Origin: Echinometra lucunter
Lineage: Eukaryota; Echinodermata; Echinoidea; Camarodonta; Echinometridae
Direction: 5' to 3'
DNA length: 64,000 nt
Assembly: GCA_029962745.1 (NCBI GenBank)
Contig: CM057162.1
Span: 5,820,861 to 5,884,860, forward strand
Below the pieces are notes generated by a model. That model searched no databases. It worked only from the letters and a program-made list of their open reading frames with translations, and was not told the DNA's origin. Positions 1 through 11,544 of this stretch are shown here, piece after piece; within the stretch, counting starts at the first letter, position 1; each line of letters starts with the position of its first letter. The position numbers and the translations under genes are program-made.

Positions 1-560
1 GGGGACCTGCATGTTATGGTCCAGTCAGAGGTCACATGGTAAGGTCAAAGGTCATTTCAGGTCAAACGTTGAAGTTTACGTGCAAGACTCTCTTATGACT
101 CAAAACTCTGCAACCGTGTGACACTTATCTATCAAACTTGGGTTGTCGATGCACTAAGGGGACCTGCATGTTATGGTCCAGTCATAGGTCACATGGTAAG
201 GTCAAAGGTCATTTCAGGTCAAACATTAAAGTTTACGTGCAAGACTCTCTTATGACACAAAACTCTGCAACCATGTGACACTTATCTATCAAACTTGGGT
301 TGTAGATGCACTAAGGGGACCTGCATGTTATGGTCCAGTCAGAGGTCACATGGTCAGGTCAAAGGTCATTACAGGTCAAACGTTGAACGGTTAAAGTTTA
401 CGTGCAAGACTCTCTTATGACACAAAACTTTGCAACCGTGTCACACTTTTCAGTCAAACTTGGGTTGCAGATCACTAAGGGGAAGTGCATGTTATCATTC
501 TGTTGGACTTCACATGATAAGGTGAAAGGTCATTGGAGGTCATATGTTACAGATGTTTTC
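1..560 (+). repeat. Tandem array, 157 bp unit with AGGTCA half-sites
   Basis: Units start at 1, 158 and 315, with a diverged one at 479. Each holds AGGTCAAAGGTCA, for example at 42-54, followed about 5 bases later by another AGGTCA. The array is cut by the window start. It resembles the dispersed AGGTCA-rich elements at 3480-4535 and 37153-38136. Confidence 0.85.
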
Positions 561-2640
561 AAATTCTTGAATTTGCTTTTCCTCTGTCATTTCTTGTCCA
601 GTGTTGAATCTGATTGCTCAACTGATAATCATAGGTGACGCTTCTGAACTTGTACACAGATATTGTGTAAACATTCGTAATGTAGAATTTTGGTCTTTTG
701 TTTCTCTCCCACAAACTCAATTTACATGCATACCATATTACAATTATTATGTTCAGCATTCAAATCTGGTGTTCTCATCAATTTCAGGCATGCTTTTTAC
801 TAATTATTAACAAAATGCTGCCTTTAACCTCTATCTAATTAGTCAATTTACCCCTGACAGGTTATCCGCGTCTATCTTGCGGGTGCCAGGCAACATTTTG
901 CACTTGAAAGAATATTAAAACTATACATAAATACTCAGTGCAAAGTGGCTGAGGGATCAGTTTTCTGTTCCCTTAAATTTTATGCATGCTTTTTTTTTTT
1001 TTCCTGTGGCAGTATTCAATATACCATAAAAGATTTTACTCACTAACACTTCTTCTTAACAAAACATAACTGTTCTCGTATTTCTTTTCTCTAAATTATA
1101 AGCTCATTATCACACTACATCATCTGCAGCCCTCAGCTACACTACAACCACAAACACTTTTCAACTCCACACATGTAAAATATCAATCATACAATGTTAC
1201 TCATATCAGAGGGATGAGAGTAGAAGCAGGGAAAGTACATGCACGTGAAAATGCAGTACCATTTCATAAAAAACCCTTCTCATATTTTATCAAATGTTAT
1301 TCCATCCCAGTTATTTCACAATGAGCTTTCGATACAGTTCTGTTGTGTGCCATCACAGATCGCGATATTTCTAGTTATTTTCACAAGTGGGCGAGACACA
1401 ACATCGCAAACGCCTTGTTTTAGAAAAATGATGTTCAGCCCTCCTAAATATGCAAAATCCATTCAGTTTGTGGAAAAAACTGGCATCAACCAACTTGAGT
1501 CTGCACATTATGTGAAAATACCAGGTATTCGTTTTTTTCAGGCATTAAACAGTAGGGTTTTCAGTATTTATTGCTTCATCGTTCGCAATTTTGTTACTCA
1601 ACCATGGCACTACCTCGAAAAACATCAACAACACTTAAAAAACGCCAGAAAAATCTTGTTTCACAAATTCCACAAAATGACTCTTGTGACTTTTGAAAGG
1701 TGACATTTTTGCCTTTAATGTCTGCTCACTCATGCATGACTTGACAGATCAATCTCATTTTCAAACAGAAGTTAGTCAATAAGTGTAGGAACACTCCTGC
1801 CAAATTATTTTCCTAAAAAACATCTTCGTTAAAAAGTTATGCTATTTTGAATTAGGGGGGAGTTACTTTTTTGTTGTGTTTACAAAGTGGTCCAAAATGA
1901 GAGCAGTTTTCAAAATGGCCACCAAATTCCAATGCAGTATTATTTGCGAGTCTAACAAATGAGGGGTTATGAAGCAGATTTGTCTAGAGTTGAATTAGGT
2001 TTGTTCACATTGTTTGCAAGAAAGAGAAGTGATTAACATATAAGGCTATCAATGAAGGAATTTTTCAAAGTGGCTGCCCAAATCTGGATAATAACATGAA
2101 TATGTATCAGCAAGTGTGTAACAAAAAGGAATTTGAAGTTTGTATCTTCATGTGGAATATTCAGGAATACATGAAAAGACCTGCACCTAGGAGCTATACA
2201 TATCTGTGCAGAAGTTAAGGTTCATACAGCAAATGTAGGGTTATTATGTAAGAGGAATATGACAAGTTCAGTCAAGACAAAGGCCTGCATGGAATAAACT
2301 TCATGATGTGTTACTGGATGAATTGTCAAAAGTAAACAAACTGAAATAAATTCAGAGTGAGATATGATCTCTTATTTTGAAACAAAATGAACAATATATA
2401 AAACAGCATTATGCAATCTTTGATCAAGATAGCAATACATTATTTCTATGCAAGCAATCAACAACAACAAAAGGAACAAAAACAAAAATGAGAATGAAAA
2501 GGATAGTCTTTGTGACATAACAGCAAAAGTTACAAGTTACATGTCCCTTAACTTCTGCACAAATCTTACAACTTAAGGAGGCATTTTCCTAGGTGAGGGG
2601 GTCGTTCCATGTATGTAATAAAACTACAAGCTTTTCATCA
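561..2640. other. Intergenic or intron sequence, nothing recognised
   Basis: A/T-rich single-copy-looking sequence. Short open frames (such as 1239-1703) show no domain, no codon pattern and no splice context that convinces me. Confidence 0.4.
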
Positions 2641-2654
2641 TGCATTGGGTTTGC

Positions 2655-2840
2655 ACCCAGAGGTTACATATACGTTCATGAGGATTTCCAGTCAGAGTGC
2701 ATGTTATGCTTTTTTGCTGCACACTTTTTTGCACTCCCGTGCATGTTAGAGAAAAAATAAAGAGCGCACACGTGACTCATTTCAGCGCGTCTGATTGGTT
2801 ACATTCTTGAACCTGTTTATGATATGGTATAATCAACTCC
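2655..2840. repeat. Dispersed repeat shared with 6585-6725
   Basis: Both stretches share GGATTTCCAG…GGTGCA/GAGTGCATG, a TTTTTGCTG…GCACTTTT segment and CTGATTGG(C/T)TACATTCTTGAACC. Family unknown. Confidence 0.55.
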
Positions 2841-2841
2841 A

Positions 2842-2999
2842 GGGTGTCGTTGCATAAAACTTGTTATCATACCGTAGTAACTTTGCCATCACTGGTAACT
2901 TTCATGGAATACTGGATTTTGATTGGCTGTTGAGCAACGTTACCATGGTAGTTACCATTGATGGCAATGTTACTAGTAAGTCTTTATGCAACAGCACCC
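2842..2999. mobile_element. Foldback MITE, GGGTG…GTTGCATAAA termini
   Basis: 158 bp that folds back on itself almost fully. It starts GGGTGTCGTTGCATAAA and ends TTTATGCAACAGCACCC. The inverted repeats extend through TTGCCATCA(C/A)TGGTAACT towards a short centre. No clear target duplication is visible. Confidence 0.75.
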
Positions 3000-3478
3000 A
3001 GAGCATGCACTCTATGTATAATAGTGCATTGTTTTACATCATAAGTGCACTATACCTTTTTTTTTGCTTGCATTCATCACCAGTGCACTTTGATATATGT
3101 GAGTGCTTAGAACTGAGCATAAAGTTGGTTTCTTTATAGAGAAAACCCAACTTTACAAAGTTGTGATGAAATAATAGATATCAAAAAGGGAAATATCTTC
3201 TTCCCTATGACCCCACATTTAGGATGAGAAACAAGGGGAAAATTTTGTGACATAAAACTACAATGTAAAAACTGAGTTGCATGCAAGAGTATTGATCAAC
3301 ACATTAAATACCTATTCATTGATCCTATCTTGATCGTTGCTTTCGTTTGCAGGGAATGACAGAGAAGGCGGTCGTGTGGGAGAATGTGGGACTAAATGTA
3401 AACTCTTTTATCCTATATGAACAAATGAAAAATATCAACTGATGAATAAAAGAACATCATGAAAGATATACCCTTTTT

Positions 3479-4535
3479 TTATGCCTCCGCCCACCATCAT
3501 GACCGTAGGTGGTTGCTGGAGGCATTATGTTTTTGGGTCGTCCGTCCGTCCATCCGTCCGTCCCGTTTACGTTCTCGCGATAACTTAAGAACCGTTCGAC
3601 AGATCAACTTCAAACTTGTCTCGTGTATGCATATGGGAGGGACAATGATCAGATTAGATTTTGGAGTCTCAAGGTCAAAGGTCAAGGTCATAGAGGTAAT
3701 AATACACATAAAAATGGCTCGTTCTCGCGATAACTTAAGAACCATTTGACAGATTGGCTTCAAACTTGGCTCATGTATGCACATGGAACGGACAATGATC
3801 TGATTAGATTTGGGGATCACAAGGTCAAAGGTCAAAGGTCATAGAGGTCATTATGTACATAGAAATGGTTTGTTTTCACCATAACTCAACAACCATTTGA
3901 CCGATCAACCTCAAACTTGGCACAGGTATGCATATGGGAGGGACAATGATCTGATTAGATTTTGGATTCTCAAGGTCAAAGGTTAAGGTCAAAGAGGTAA
4001 TAATACACATAAAAATGGCTCGTTCTTTCGATAACTTAAGAACCATATGACAGATTGGCTTCAAACTTGGCTCATATGCACATGAAAGGGACAATGATCT
4101 GATTAGATTTGGGGGTCACAAGGTCAAAGGTCAAAGGTCATAGAGGTCATTATGTACATAGAAATTGTTCTTTTTCACCATAACTCAACCATTTGACCGA
4201 TCAACCTCAAACTCGTTACAGGTATGCATATGGGAGGGACAATGATCTGAATAGATTTTGGGGTCTCAAGGTCAAAGGTCAAAGGTCATAGAGGTCATTA
4301 TGTACATAGAAATGGTTCGTTCTTGTGATAACTCAGTAATCATTTGACGGTTCAACAAACTTGGCTCATGTATGCATATGGAAAGGGCAATGCTCTCATT
4401 AGATTTGGGGGTCACAAGGTCAAAGGTCAAGGTCAAAGATGTCATTGTAAAAATTAAAATAAATCAACATGAAGTGCCATTTATTTCTGATTTGGTAATG
4501 GCGGGGGCATAAAGTTCGACCACGCGTGGGCGAAG
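3479..4535. mobile_element. Inverted-repeat-ended element with internal AGGTCA tandem units
   Basis: Starts TATGCCTCCGCC, is followed by a GTCCG simple repeat, then about six units of roughly 150 bp, and ends near GGGGGCATAAAGTTCGACC. Each unit has 'CGCGATAACTTAAGAACC', 'CAAACTTGGCTCATGTATGC', 'GGGACAATGATCTGATTAGA' and a run of AGGTCA direct repeats. The same family in the opposite orientation occupies 37153-38136 and 31178-31875. Confidence 0.75.
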
Positions 4536-5039
4536 ATTCATCTAGTCTGTCTATATCTTTTGCCTAAGGTGATTACATTAAGCATTTAATACCTCTGCAT
4601 GAGAACTACATGACTTTTAACATTATTCATTCAGTACTACCTATATTCATTAATGCATTGCAAAAATCATAACTTTGAAATCATGATTTTAGCCATGAAT
4701 AATAGAGATTTTTTAGGATATCATTTCTCTGTTCATTGTAGAGAAAAGTCAGGTTTCCTATTATAAGGCATGTTCTGTATATACAATAAATTTGCGATTT
4801 ATTTACCATTGAAAATGGAATCGACCAAAGATGACTCTAATGAAAAATATGACCTAGGATTTTGGAAAAAGCAAATGACTTGTTATCATTCATTACATGA
4901 TCTATCCACTCTTGTTTAGGTTGCAAGCACCTACATATACATAATGGTGCTTTAATGGCCAGATGGCTTTATATAGAAGATGAATGCACAGAGACTTAAC
5001 CCACTGACTACCCAGCAAACACAAAACATTTTCAGAATG

Positions 5040-5215
5040 TTCACAAAACGTATTTATTAGGTCCGCTTCGTCTTCGTCAGGAAAAAAAGTTTACAAAATG
5101 TTTTGTTAGGTCCGCTACGTCTTCGTCTTTAATAAACGTTCACAAAACATTTTATTAGGTCCGCTACGTCTTCGTCTTTAATAAAGTTTAAAAACGTTTA
5201 CAGAACATCGAAGTT
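5040..5215. repeat. Tandem repeat, about 49 bp unit
   Basis: Three copies of AGGTCCGCTACGTCTTCGTC (near 5059, 5108 and 5157), separated by AAACGTTCACAAAAC-type spacers. A related AAAACGTT-rich stretch follows at 5220-5260 and 5700-6000. Confidence 0.7.
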
Positions 5216-5699
5216 TTGACTAAACATGCAAGCAAACACGAAACGTTTTTAAAACGTTTTATGTACATCCAAAAGTTGGACCATGGCCATGATAATCAAT
5301 CATGATTCATGAATATTCACAAAAGACCATAATTGACCAATATCATATTTGTAAAAGGATCAATGGCACTCTATTTTGGCAATTCTAATACAAAATTCTG
5401 TAATGCAAAAATAATGCAACATGTATTAACATTGATTGTAATGCCCAAAATGCAATTCGAAGAGGTATTTCTCGGTCTAAATCTAGAAATTGTAATCGTC
5501 GACTATTTTTTAACAGTCATTGCAATCTGTTTCCTATATAAAGAAAGGCCTGACAAGAGTTCAGTACATAGGTTAAGGATATAGGATAGGATAGAATATA
5601 GGCATAGGGTTTTTAGGATTATAGGAGGACAGATAGGATTATAGACCATTAAGTGGATTGTACTGAAAGAGCTGCTCTTCATCAGGATAAAATTATTGT

Positions 5700-6175
5700 T
5701 TTTATTATAATTAAAGGTTTTTTGGATGTTCTTAAAAGGTTCTTAAAAGGTTTTCTGAACGTTTTCAAAACGTATTTAAAACGTCTAAAGGTTTTCTGCA
5801 GGTCCTTAGACTGGAAAGCAAATGCATCAAAGGTTTTTAATTGGTTTTTAAAATGTTTAGAAAACATTTTAAAAATGTCCAATAAAACATTTTATGGACG
5901 TCCAAAACCTTCCACACAAAAAAAAAAGTCCAAAAAAGTTTTTACGAAACGTCCAAAGAACCATACTTGGAACATTTTTAGAATGTTCAGAAAACGTCCG
6001 ATTGTTAGTTTGGTACTCAATTCCCCAATTCCCATAGGTTTAATACAGGGGCCACCCAATTTCAGTACGCAATTTTTAGAATGTTAAGAAAACGTCCGAT
6101 TGTTAGTTGGTACTCAATTCCCCAATTCCCATAGGTTTGATACAGGGGCCACCCAATTTCAGTACGCAATGGGTT
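5700..6175. repeat. AAAACGTT-rich degenerate repeat and a 97 bp tandem duplication
   Basis: A low-complexity stretch of TTTTAAAACG and AACGTTT words leads into two adjacent copies (about 5979-6072 and 6073-6170) of a 97 bp unit with CCCAATTCCCATAGGTTT and GGGGCCACCCAATTTCAG. The open frames across it reflect base composition and are not genes. Confidence 0.65.
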
Positions 6176-6807
6176 AACTTGAGAGTGGATAGGTTACTCG
6201 CATGTAGGTACCGCATTTGCTTGCATTATATAACAGATAATTCATGTTTGCGAGTGCATTAGTGCATACACACTGCGCAAACATGAGTCACAGTGGGATG
6301 ATAGACGAGACTTTGTCAAGTTCATTATGCAGCTCATTATGACTTAAATGAGTGCAGTGCATATCACTAATGCATGAGCCACAAAATATTAATTACTTGT
6401 GGTTATAGAACGGGTTAGAAACATGAATGTAAAGGTAGAATATAAGCTATGAACGTGACTGAAATGTCAAGATTCACACAGTCGTGGCTTTCTTTTATGA
6501 CATCATGCGTGATAAGCACAGCCTAGCCCAACTGTGTATGTGCTTCATATCAATGTCCTTGCTGTATAAAACATCGCCCATTTGCAACCAGAGTTAGCAT
6601 ACGCGTGCCTTGGGATTTCCAGCCAGGGTGCACTATGCTTTTTGCTGTGCACTTTTGCGCTCCGGTGTAGCCAATCAGTGCATCTGATTGGCTACATTCT
6701 TGAACCAGTTTTATAATGAACAATATTGCACTGCCCCATGAATGGAACATGTTTGTTTTATTTGTAAATACCTGTACAAATAAGAATATTGCTTTTACTT
6801 TTCTCAG

Positions 6808-6984
6808 AAAGGTGAGTTCGGTTTTGACTGGAGAAGACTGATTAATGAGGGGATCCTTACAATGACATTGCTGAAGGCTGTGTGGGACAGTAACAAAGGA
6901 AAACCAAATGAGCTCAAATACCTGATTGACATGATGGTGAGATTTGATCTCATGTGTAAACTCTCAAAGGATTCTACATTGAAG
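6808..6984 (+). CDS. COR-domain exon 1 (N-terminal COR part)
   Basis: A pyrimidine-rich acceptor ending TTCTCAG precedes an exon of 59 full codons, followed by donor GTGAGA. It starts and ends in phase 0. The peptide has the COR pattern of a Trp followed by a leucine-rich helix and a 'GIL…LLKAVW' segment (residues about 8-25), then 'LIDMMVRFDLMCKL' (residues about 38-51). In Roco proteins this corresponds to 'EGILT…LL…LW' followed by 'LL…FDLCY'. The next exon (12343) continues in the same phase with the 'YFVPC' motif expected next. I did not find the preceding Roc/COR exon in the first 6.8 kb with confidence. Confidence 0.8.
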
Positions 6985-7287
6985 GTGAGAGTATTCTGTT
7001 GTTAGGAATATTTTTTTCAGTTAATGGAAGGCAAAGGAGTATTGTTACTAACATAATACTAGAGAAGTTTGATTCACAGAAAAGACTCCAAGACAGGAAA
7101 TTGAAATTAATATTGTCATGGCAATTCTTTATTTGTCATAAATTTTCTTTGGTTGAAAGAGTAATGACATTGACTGTCTGATTTGATTAAAAAGTGAAAA
7201 TTATGAAGAGTTGCAAAATTGAGTATGTCTAGACTAGTTCCTTTTATTCTTTCTCTCTGTAACCATGGTATTGCATATAAATATATG

Positions 7288-7332
<45 letters not shown>

Positions 7333-7838
7333 CAAGAAGGCTCCTTAACTGTAAAAATCAATTGATGTACATGTACCATGAGGAAGCATCATTCAAAAAA
7401 TGGTGTTTTTGTCTACCGTGTCCCAGTAATCATAAACAGTGACTCTAACCCAACTGCCCACTGATAATTTGAAAATATGTACCAGTATTGGACGCCAGAT
7501 GATTAATTTAATGTTTGTTTATGTGTTTTCCGTAATTCTTTTGACGATTGTTTCCTTTTATGGCTGGTCAGTATAGAGATTTTCAATTACAGGTACACCC
7601 TGCAGTGCTGTGTGTATGTGTAAGTATATGCTTGTGTGTGGTAATAGTAGAATAGCTGTAGGGTAAACCTTTCATTGAGAATCTCATAGTTGGTCAGGTT
7701 TGGCAGCTCCTCAAGAATTATGATGAATAGTCTGAATACACTTTTTAAAAACCTAGGCACATGCAATTCTATTGAAAGGTTGTACGTAATTTGCTGTTTA
7801 TTTTTTTCACTCTCTTCATTTACTCCTTTCTACCTATT
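6985..7838. other. Intron sequence with an AT microsatellite at 7290-7330
   Basis: Intron between COR exons 1 and 2. Apart from the (TA)n run no feature is seen. Confidence 0.5.
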
Positions 7839-9167
7839 GGGCCGTATCAGTGAAAATAGCAAACACCTAGCAAATGTTTTTTTCTTACCTTCTGCTTGTA
7901 TCTTCAGATATTCCAAATAAGTATTTTCTGGCAAAAAAGAAGAAAAGGTTTATTTCCTTGACAGCATGAGCTAACATTCCTATTCAAATTTTCCTGACAA
8001 TCAAAAGGAAAGGTTTTGTTCTTGTACACAAAGACTTGCTGGATTAGGAAATGCCTGTATGAAAAGCAGGAATTTTCTTTCTTGAACAGGCACTTGCTTG
8101 ATTTTTTTGCAAGCTCTTCTCCTTGTAGCTTATGATTTTTTCTTGCAAAAACATGATGTAGATAAGCAATCATTATTTTCAATTCCAAATTGCCCTCTCT
8201 TTTGAAAACCTTTAGTTACCTGAAACACGTATTTATCTTCAGTTTCAAAAGTTTGTTATAAAACTGAATATTAAAACCAGTTTGCTTACATTTAAAAGCA
8301 GTAGGTCAAATCATTTTCCTTCATCAAATTTGGAAAGTGAACGAGGAGGAAAACTCTCGACAAGGCTTACGCATCGGAGCAAAAATCTCCTTTGTACTAT
8401 TTTTCCTGAAGGCATCTTGATCTGATGTTGTAGTGCCTAACCCTGTTGTAAACTTTCAAATAATACCACTTGGCAAGTAACATACCACTTACCTGGCAAT
8501 ACTGGGCCTTAGTAACATTTAACTGATATTTTTTTACTAAGACCCCAAGTAGATGCCCATTCAGAACAATTTTTGAACCGTAGACTGTGCTCAAGCTATA
8601 CCAGGTGTCCCAAAAAGCTTAACAGCAGTTTATGAGTGCTTTGCTTTTGAATTTTTTTTTTTTTTTTTGCATCATGGGGAGCATTTGGGTCAGATCATTG
8701 AAACCGATTGAGTAAGCTTAATTCTATGCCCTGTTATATAAATACAGTCATTTTCAAATTGTGCATGTTTTTTGCCACCGATGAGAAAAGAGCTGTGTCG
8801 AAAAAAGGCCTTTCAAATGGCATGTAACATGATACAATGGTTGAGGAAAGCCCAATGACATGAATGGCATTTCAGCAAGAGAAACATGCCATAACAGGCA
8901 ATTTTAGGAAACAGGCATACATGATCTTAGTATTTTTCTCTCGGATAGAAAATGCTTTGCAAAATAATGAAAAAAAATGTATATAACTTTTGAAAGCAAG
9001 GTAGGGCCCCTTACTGAAAATCAGCCTTTCCATCTTTTTTTTTACTCCTGGCATTGATCTCAAGCCAATGAAAATGCAAGTGATCGCTTGAGTATTTACT
9101 TGGGCATAATAGCTATTACTGGGTAGCTTTAGCTTCTAAGTAAATGCTACTTTTATCGATACGGCCC
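7839..9167. mobile_element. GGGCCGTATC-ended DNA element, copy 1
   Basis: 1329 bp, starting GGGCCGTATCAGTGAAAATAGC and ending in the inverse GCTACTTTTATCGATACGGCCC, flanked by ATT on both sides (7836-7838 and 9168-9170). It has no coding frame. A mariner-like MITE (8599-9055) sits inside it, as in the other copies. The superfamily is uncertain; a 3 bp duplication is compatible with several. Confidence 0.75.
8599..9055. mobile_element. Mariner-like MITE nested in copy 1
   Basis: Starts TACCAGGTGTCCCAAAAAGC and ends in a decayed inverse copy near ACTCCTGGCA. It belongs to the same family as 9292-9770, 29791-30205 and 62271-62774. Confidence 0.6.
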
Positions 9168-9291
9168 ATTGGACCGTATCAATAAAAGTAGGATTTGCTT
9201 AGAAGCTAAGTTACCTAGTAATAGCTATTATGCCAAAGTAAAAGCTGAAAGCGATTACTTGCGCTAGACCTTTTTCTTGGCCAGAGATCTG

Positions 9292-9366
9292 TACCGGGTG
9301 TCCCAAAGAGCGGAAAGGTGGATTTTCATTTTTTTTTTCAGTATTGGGGACCTACTTTGCCTTTAG

Positions 9367-9405
<39 letters not shown>

Positions 9406-9770
9406 TTATATATATATATCATTTTTAAAGCATCTTCTGTCTGAGAGAAAAATACCAAGATCATCTATGTCCGTTTCCTAAAATTGCCTTTTTAACACAA
9501 GTTTTATGGCATGTTTCTTTTGTTTAAATGCATCATTTACGTCATTAGGCTTTCATCAACCATTGTAACATGTTACATAAACACTGACAAGGGCCATTCT
9601 TGACACAACTCTACTCTTATCGGTCACAAAAATCTAAATAAAAGGGCACAGAATCAAACTTACTTATCCAATTTCAGTGATCTTAACCAATGCTCCCAAT
9701 GATGTAAAAAAATACCTTTCGAAAGCAAAGTGCTTATAAGCTGCCGTTAAGCTTTTTTGAGACACCTGGC
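9292..9770. mobile_element. Mariner-like MITE nested in copy 2
   Basis: Starts TACCGGGTGTCCCAAAGAGC and ends GCTTTTTTGAGACACCTGGC. It contains an AT microsatellite at 9370-9420. Confidence 0.6.
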
Positions 9771-9831
9771 TTAGCTCAAGCACAGGGCTACGGTTAAAAA
9801 ATTCTTCTGAATGAGCATCTTACTAGGCTTA

Positions 9832-10131
9832 CGTGGAAGCGTCGTGGTCTGGTGGTTCTGACTCTCGTCTTTCAATCAGAGGGTCGTGGGTTCGAATCCC
9901 AGCCATGGCGTTAATTTCCTTCAGCAAGAAATTCATCCACATCGTGCTGCACTCAACCCAGGTGAGGTGAATGGGTACCTGGCAGGAATTCATTCCTTGA
10001 AATGCTTGCGCGCTGGCGGCTGCCGGGCTGAAGCCAGGGTAATAATATCCAAGTCCTTTGGAAGCGCATAGAGACGTTATATCATAATGTGATATGCGCT
10101 ATACAAGAACTGTATATTATTATTATTATAA
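9832..10131 (+). mobile_element. tRNA-derived SINE
   Basis: The head has RNA polymerase III promoter boxes: an A box near 9845-9855 (TGGTCTGGTGG) and a B box GGTTCGAATCC at 9889-9899. The body contains 'CCCAGGTGAGGTGAATGGGT' and 'GCTGCCGGGCTGAAGCCAGG', typical of the conserved central part of Deu/Meta-type SINEs in marine animals. The tail is GCGCTATACAAG then (TTA)n. It is not a tRNA gene, because the part 5' of the B box does not form a cloverleaf and the body continues. Confidence 0.8.
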
Positions 10132-10279
10132 TTAGGCTCTTAGTAAAACGTTATCAATCAAATATTCCTACAGGGCCCAGTATTGCCAGGTAAGCAGTAT
10201 GTTGTTTTACAGGTGGTATATTGTTTGAAAGTTTTCAACAGGTTATGCACTCCAACAGCAGATCAAGATCAGTGCCGGA

Positions 10280-10540
10280 ACAACTGGGGGGGGGGGGGGG
10301 CCCTGAGGGATTTCAGCGGGAAAATCCACTAAACCACCGGGAAAAAATGAAAGGAAGGGAAAGGAAGAAAGAGGAAGGGAGAAAAGGAAAGGAAGAAGAA
10401 GAAAGGAAAATAAAGGAGAAAGGGAAAGGAAGAAGGAGAAGGGAAAGAAAAAGGGGAAAGGGGAGAAAGAAGAAGAGAGAGAGGGAAAAGAGGGAAAGAA
10501 ACAAAAAGAAGAAAGCAAACTGAAACAAAAGAAATGAGGA
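10280..10540. repeat. Poly-G run and GA-rich low-complexity tract
   Basis: About 14 G near 10287-10300, then a purine-only tract of GGAAAGGAAGAA words to about 10540. It could adopt triplex-type structures. The open frames on both strands here are compositional. Confidence 0.7.
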
Positions 10541-11111
10541 AAAATTAAGTACCAAATCCCCAGAGTTTCTGGGGGCTCCCCCGCAGGGGCTTTCCCTGTG
10601 GACCGCCATCAGGGGCCCTAAGCCAGAACCCTGGGGCCCAACCGCTAAGGGCTTCACAACAAGCAACTCGCGGTGCGGGCTCACCTCCGCATATTCTATT
10701 TCCAGACTTAGTTACAGGGAAATTTTCGGCTCTGCCCCCCCCCTCCCCCCCGAAAACAGGCAGAGAATTACACCACTGATTCTAGACTTAGTTACCGGGA
10801 AATTTTTGGCCATGCATATACCCCCCCCCCCTCACCCCATAACAGGCAGAGAGCGTAAGAAGAGCAGGAACTGACAGCGCAAAAACGCCGGAGCTTCCGC
10901 GCTTTGCGCGGGAGGGGGAGTTTCCCCCTCCCCGCACCCTCCCCCCTAGGGAGCACTACCGTCCTCCTAAAATGAAATCCTAGTTACGCCGCAGAAAATA
11001 GACTTTATTACCGACAACTAATAATCAAAGGTAAACGTCGGAGCTTCTGCGCTTCGCCCGGGAGGGGGGAAACTCCCCTCTCCCTGCACCCTCCCCTCTA
11101 GGGAACACTAC

Positions 11112-11544
11112 ATTGGCGTAAATTCCAGGGGGTAGGGGGATCTATCACCCCCACTTTGGGGAGAGGGGGGATGGTGTGTACAAATTCCCCCCCCCCCCAT
11201 GCAGACACACTTTTTAAGGAAGAAAATATATTTCAATTAATCAGTAAGTAAAAAATCTGAATATCTATCCTAAGCAACCATCATATTTTAGAATTTCTAT
11301 TTGAAAATGCTATTGAAAACAAAAAAAGTGGTTATTGTTGGCTGGCTTGCTTCGCTCGCTCGTCAAAATCTTAGGATTTCCATCCGAAAATGCGATTAAA
11401 ATCAAGAAAAGTGGTTATTTTTGGCTCGCTCGCTTCGCTCGCTCGCAAGATAGATTTGAAAATATGTGTGACAGGGAAAAAAATTGTTATAACAGTTTTT
11501 CATTCCCCCCCCCCCCACTCCTCAAATTGGATTTACGCCGGTGG
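11112..11544. mobile_element. GGCGTAA-ended dispersed element, copy 1
   Basis: Starts TTGGCGTAAATTCCAGGGGG and ends CTCAAATTGGATTTACGCCGG, so the ends are short inverted repeats. It holds two tandem copies of 'ATTTCTATTTGAAAATGCGAT' and 'GGCTCGCTCGCTTCGCTCGC'. A second copy lies at 56833-57307. Confidence 0.6.

Noticed and set aside
1..560. CRISPR-like array because of regular repeats
   Set aside because: Units are contiguous 157 bp repeats without unique spacers, in a eukaryotic genome.
1239..1703. Open frame of 154 codons
   Set aside because: No domain, A/T-driven composition, no splice or start context. Frames of this size are expected by chance.
3352..3396. Possible extra exon with acceptor TTTCGTTTGCAG and donor AAAT|GTAAAC, 15 codons in phase 0
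   Set aside because: The peptide (starting GMTEKAVVWEN) does not match the expected COR sequence before 6808, and the donor is weak, so I could not support it.
9840..9905. tRNA gene
   Set aside because: It has A and B boxes, but the sequence continues into a SINE body with a (TTA)n tail, so it is a tRNA-derived SINE.
10221..10684. Several open frames on both strands rich in Lys/Glu/Arg or Phe/Ser/Leu
   Set aside because: They translate the GA-rich purine tract, so open frames on both strands are compositional.
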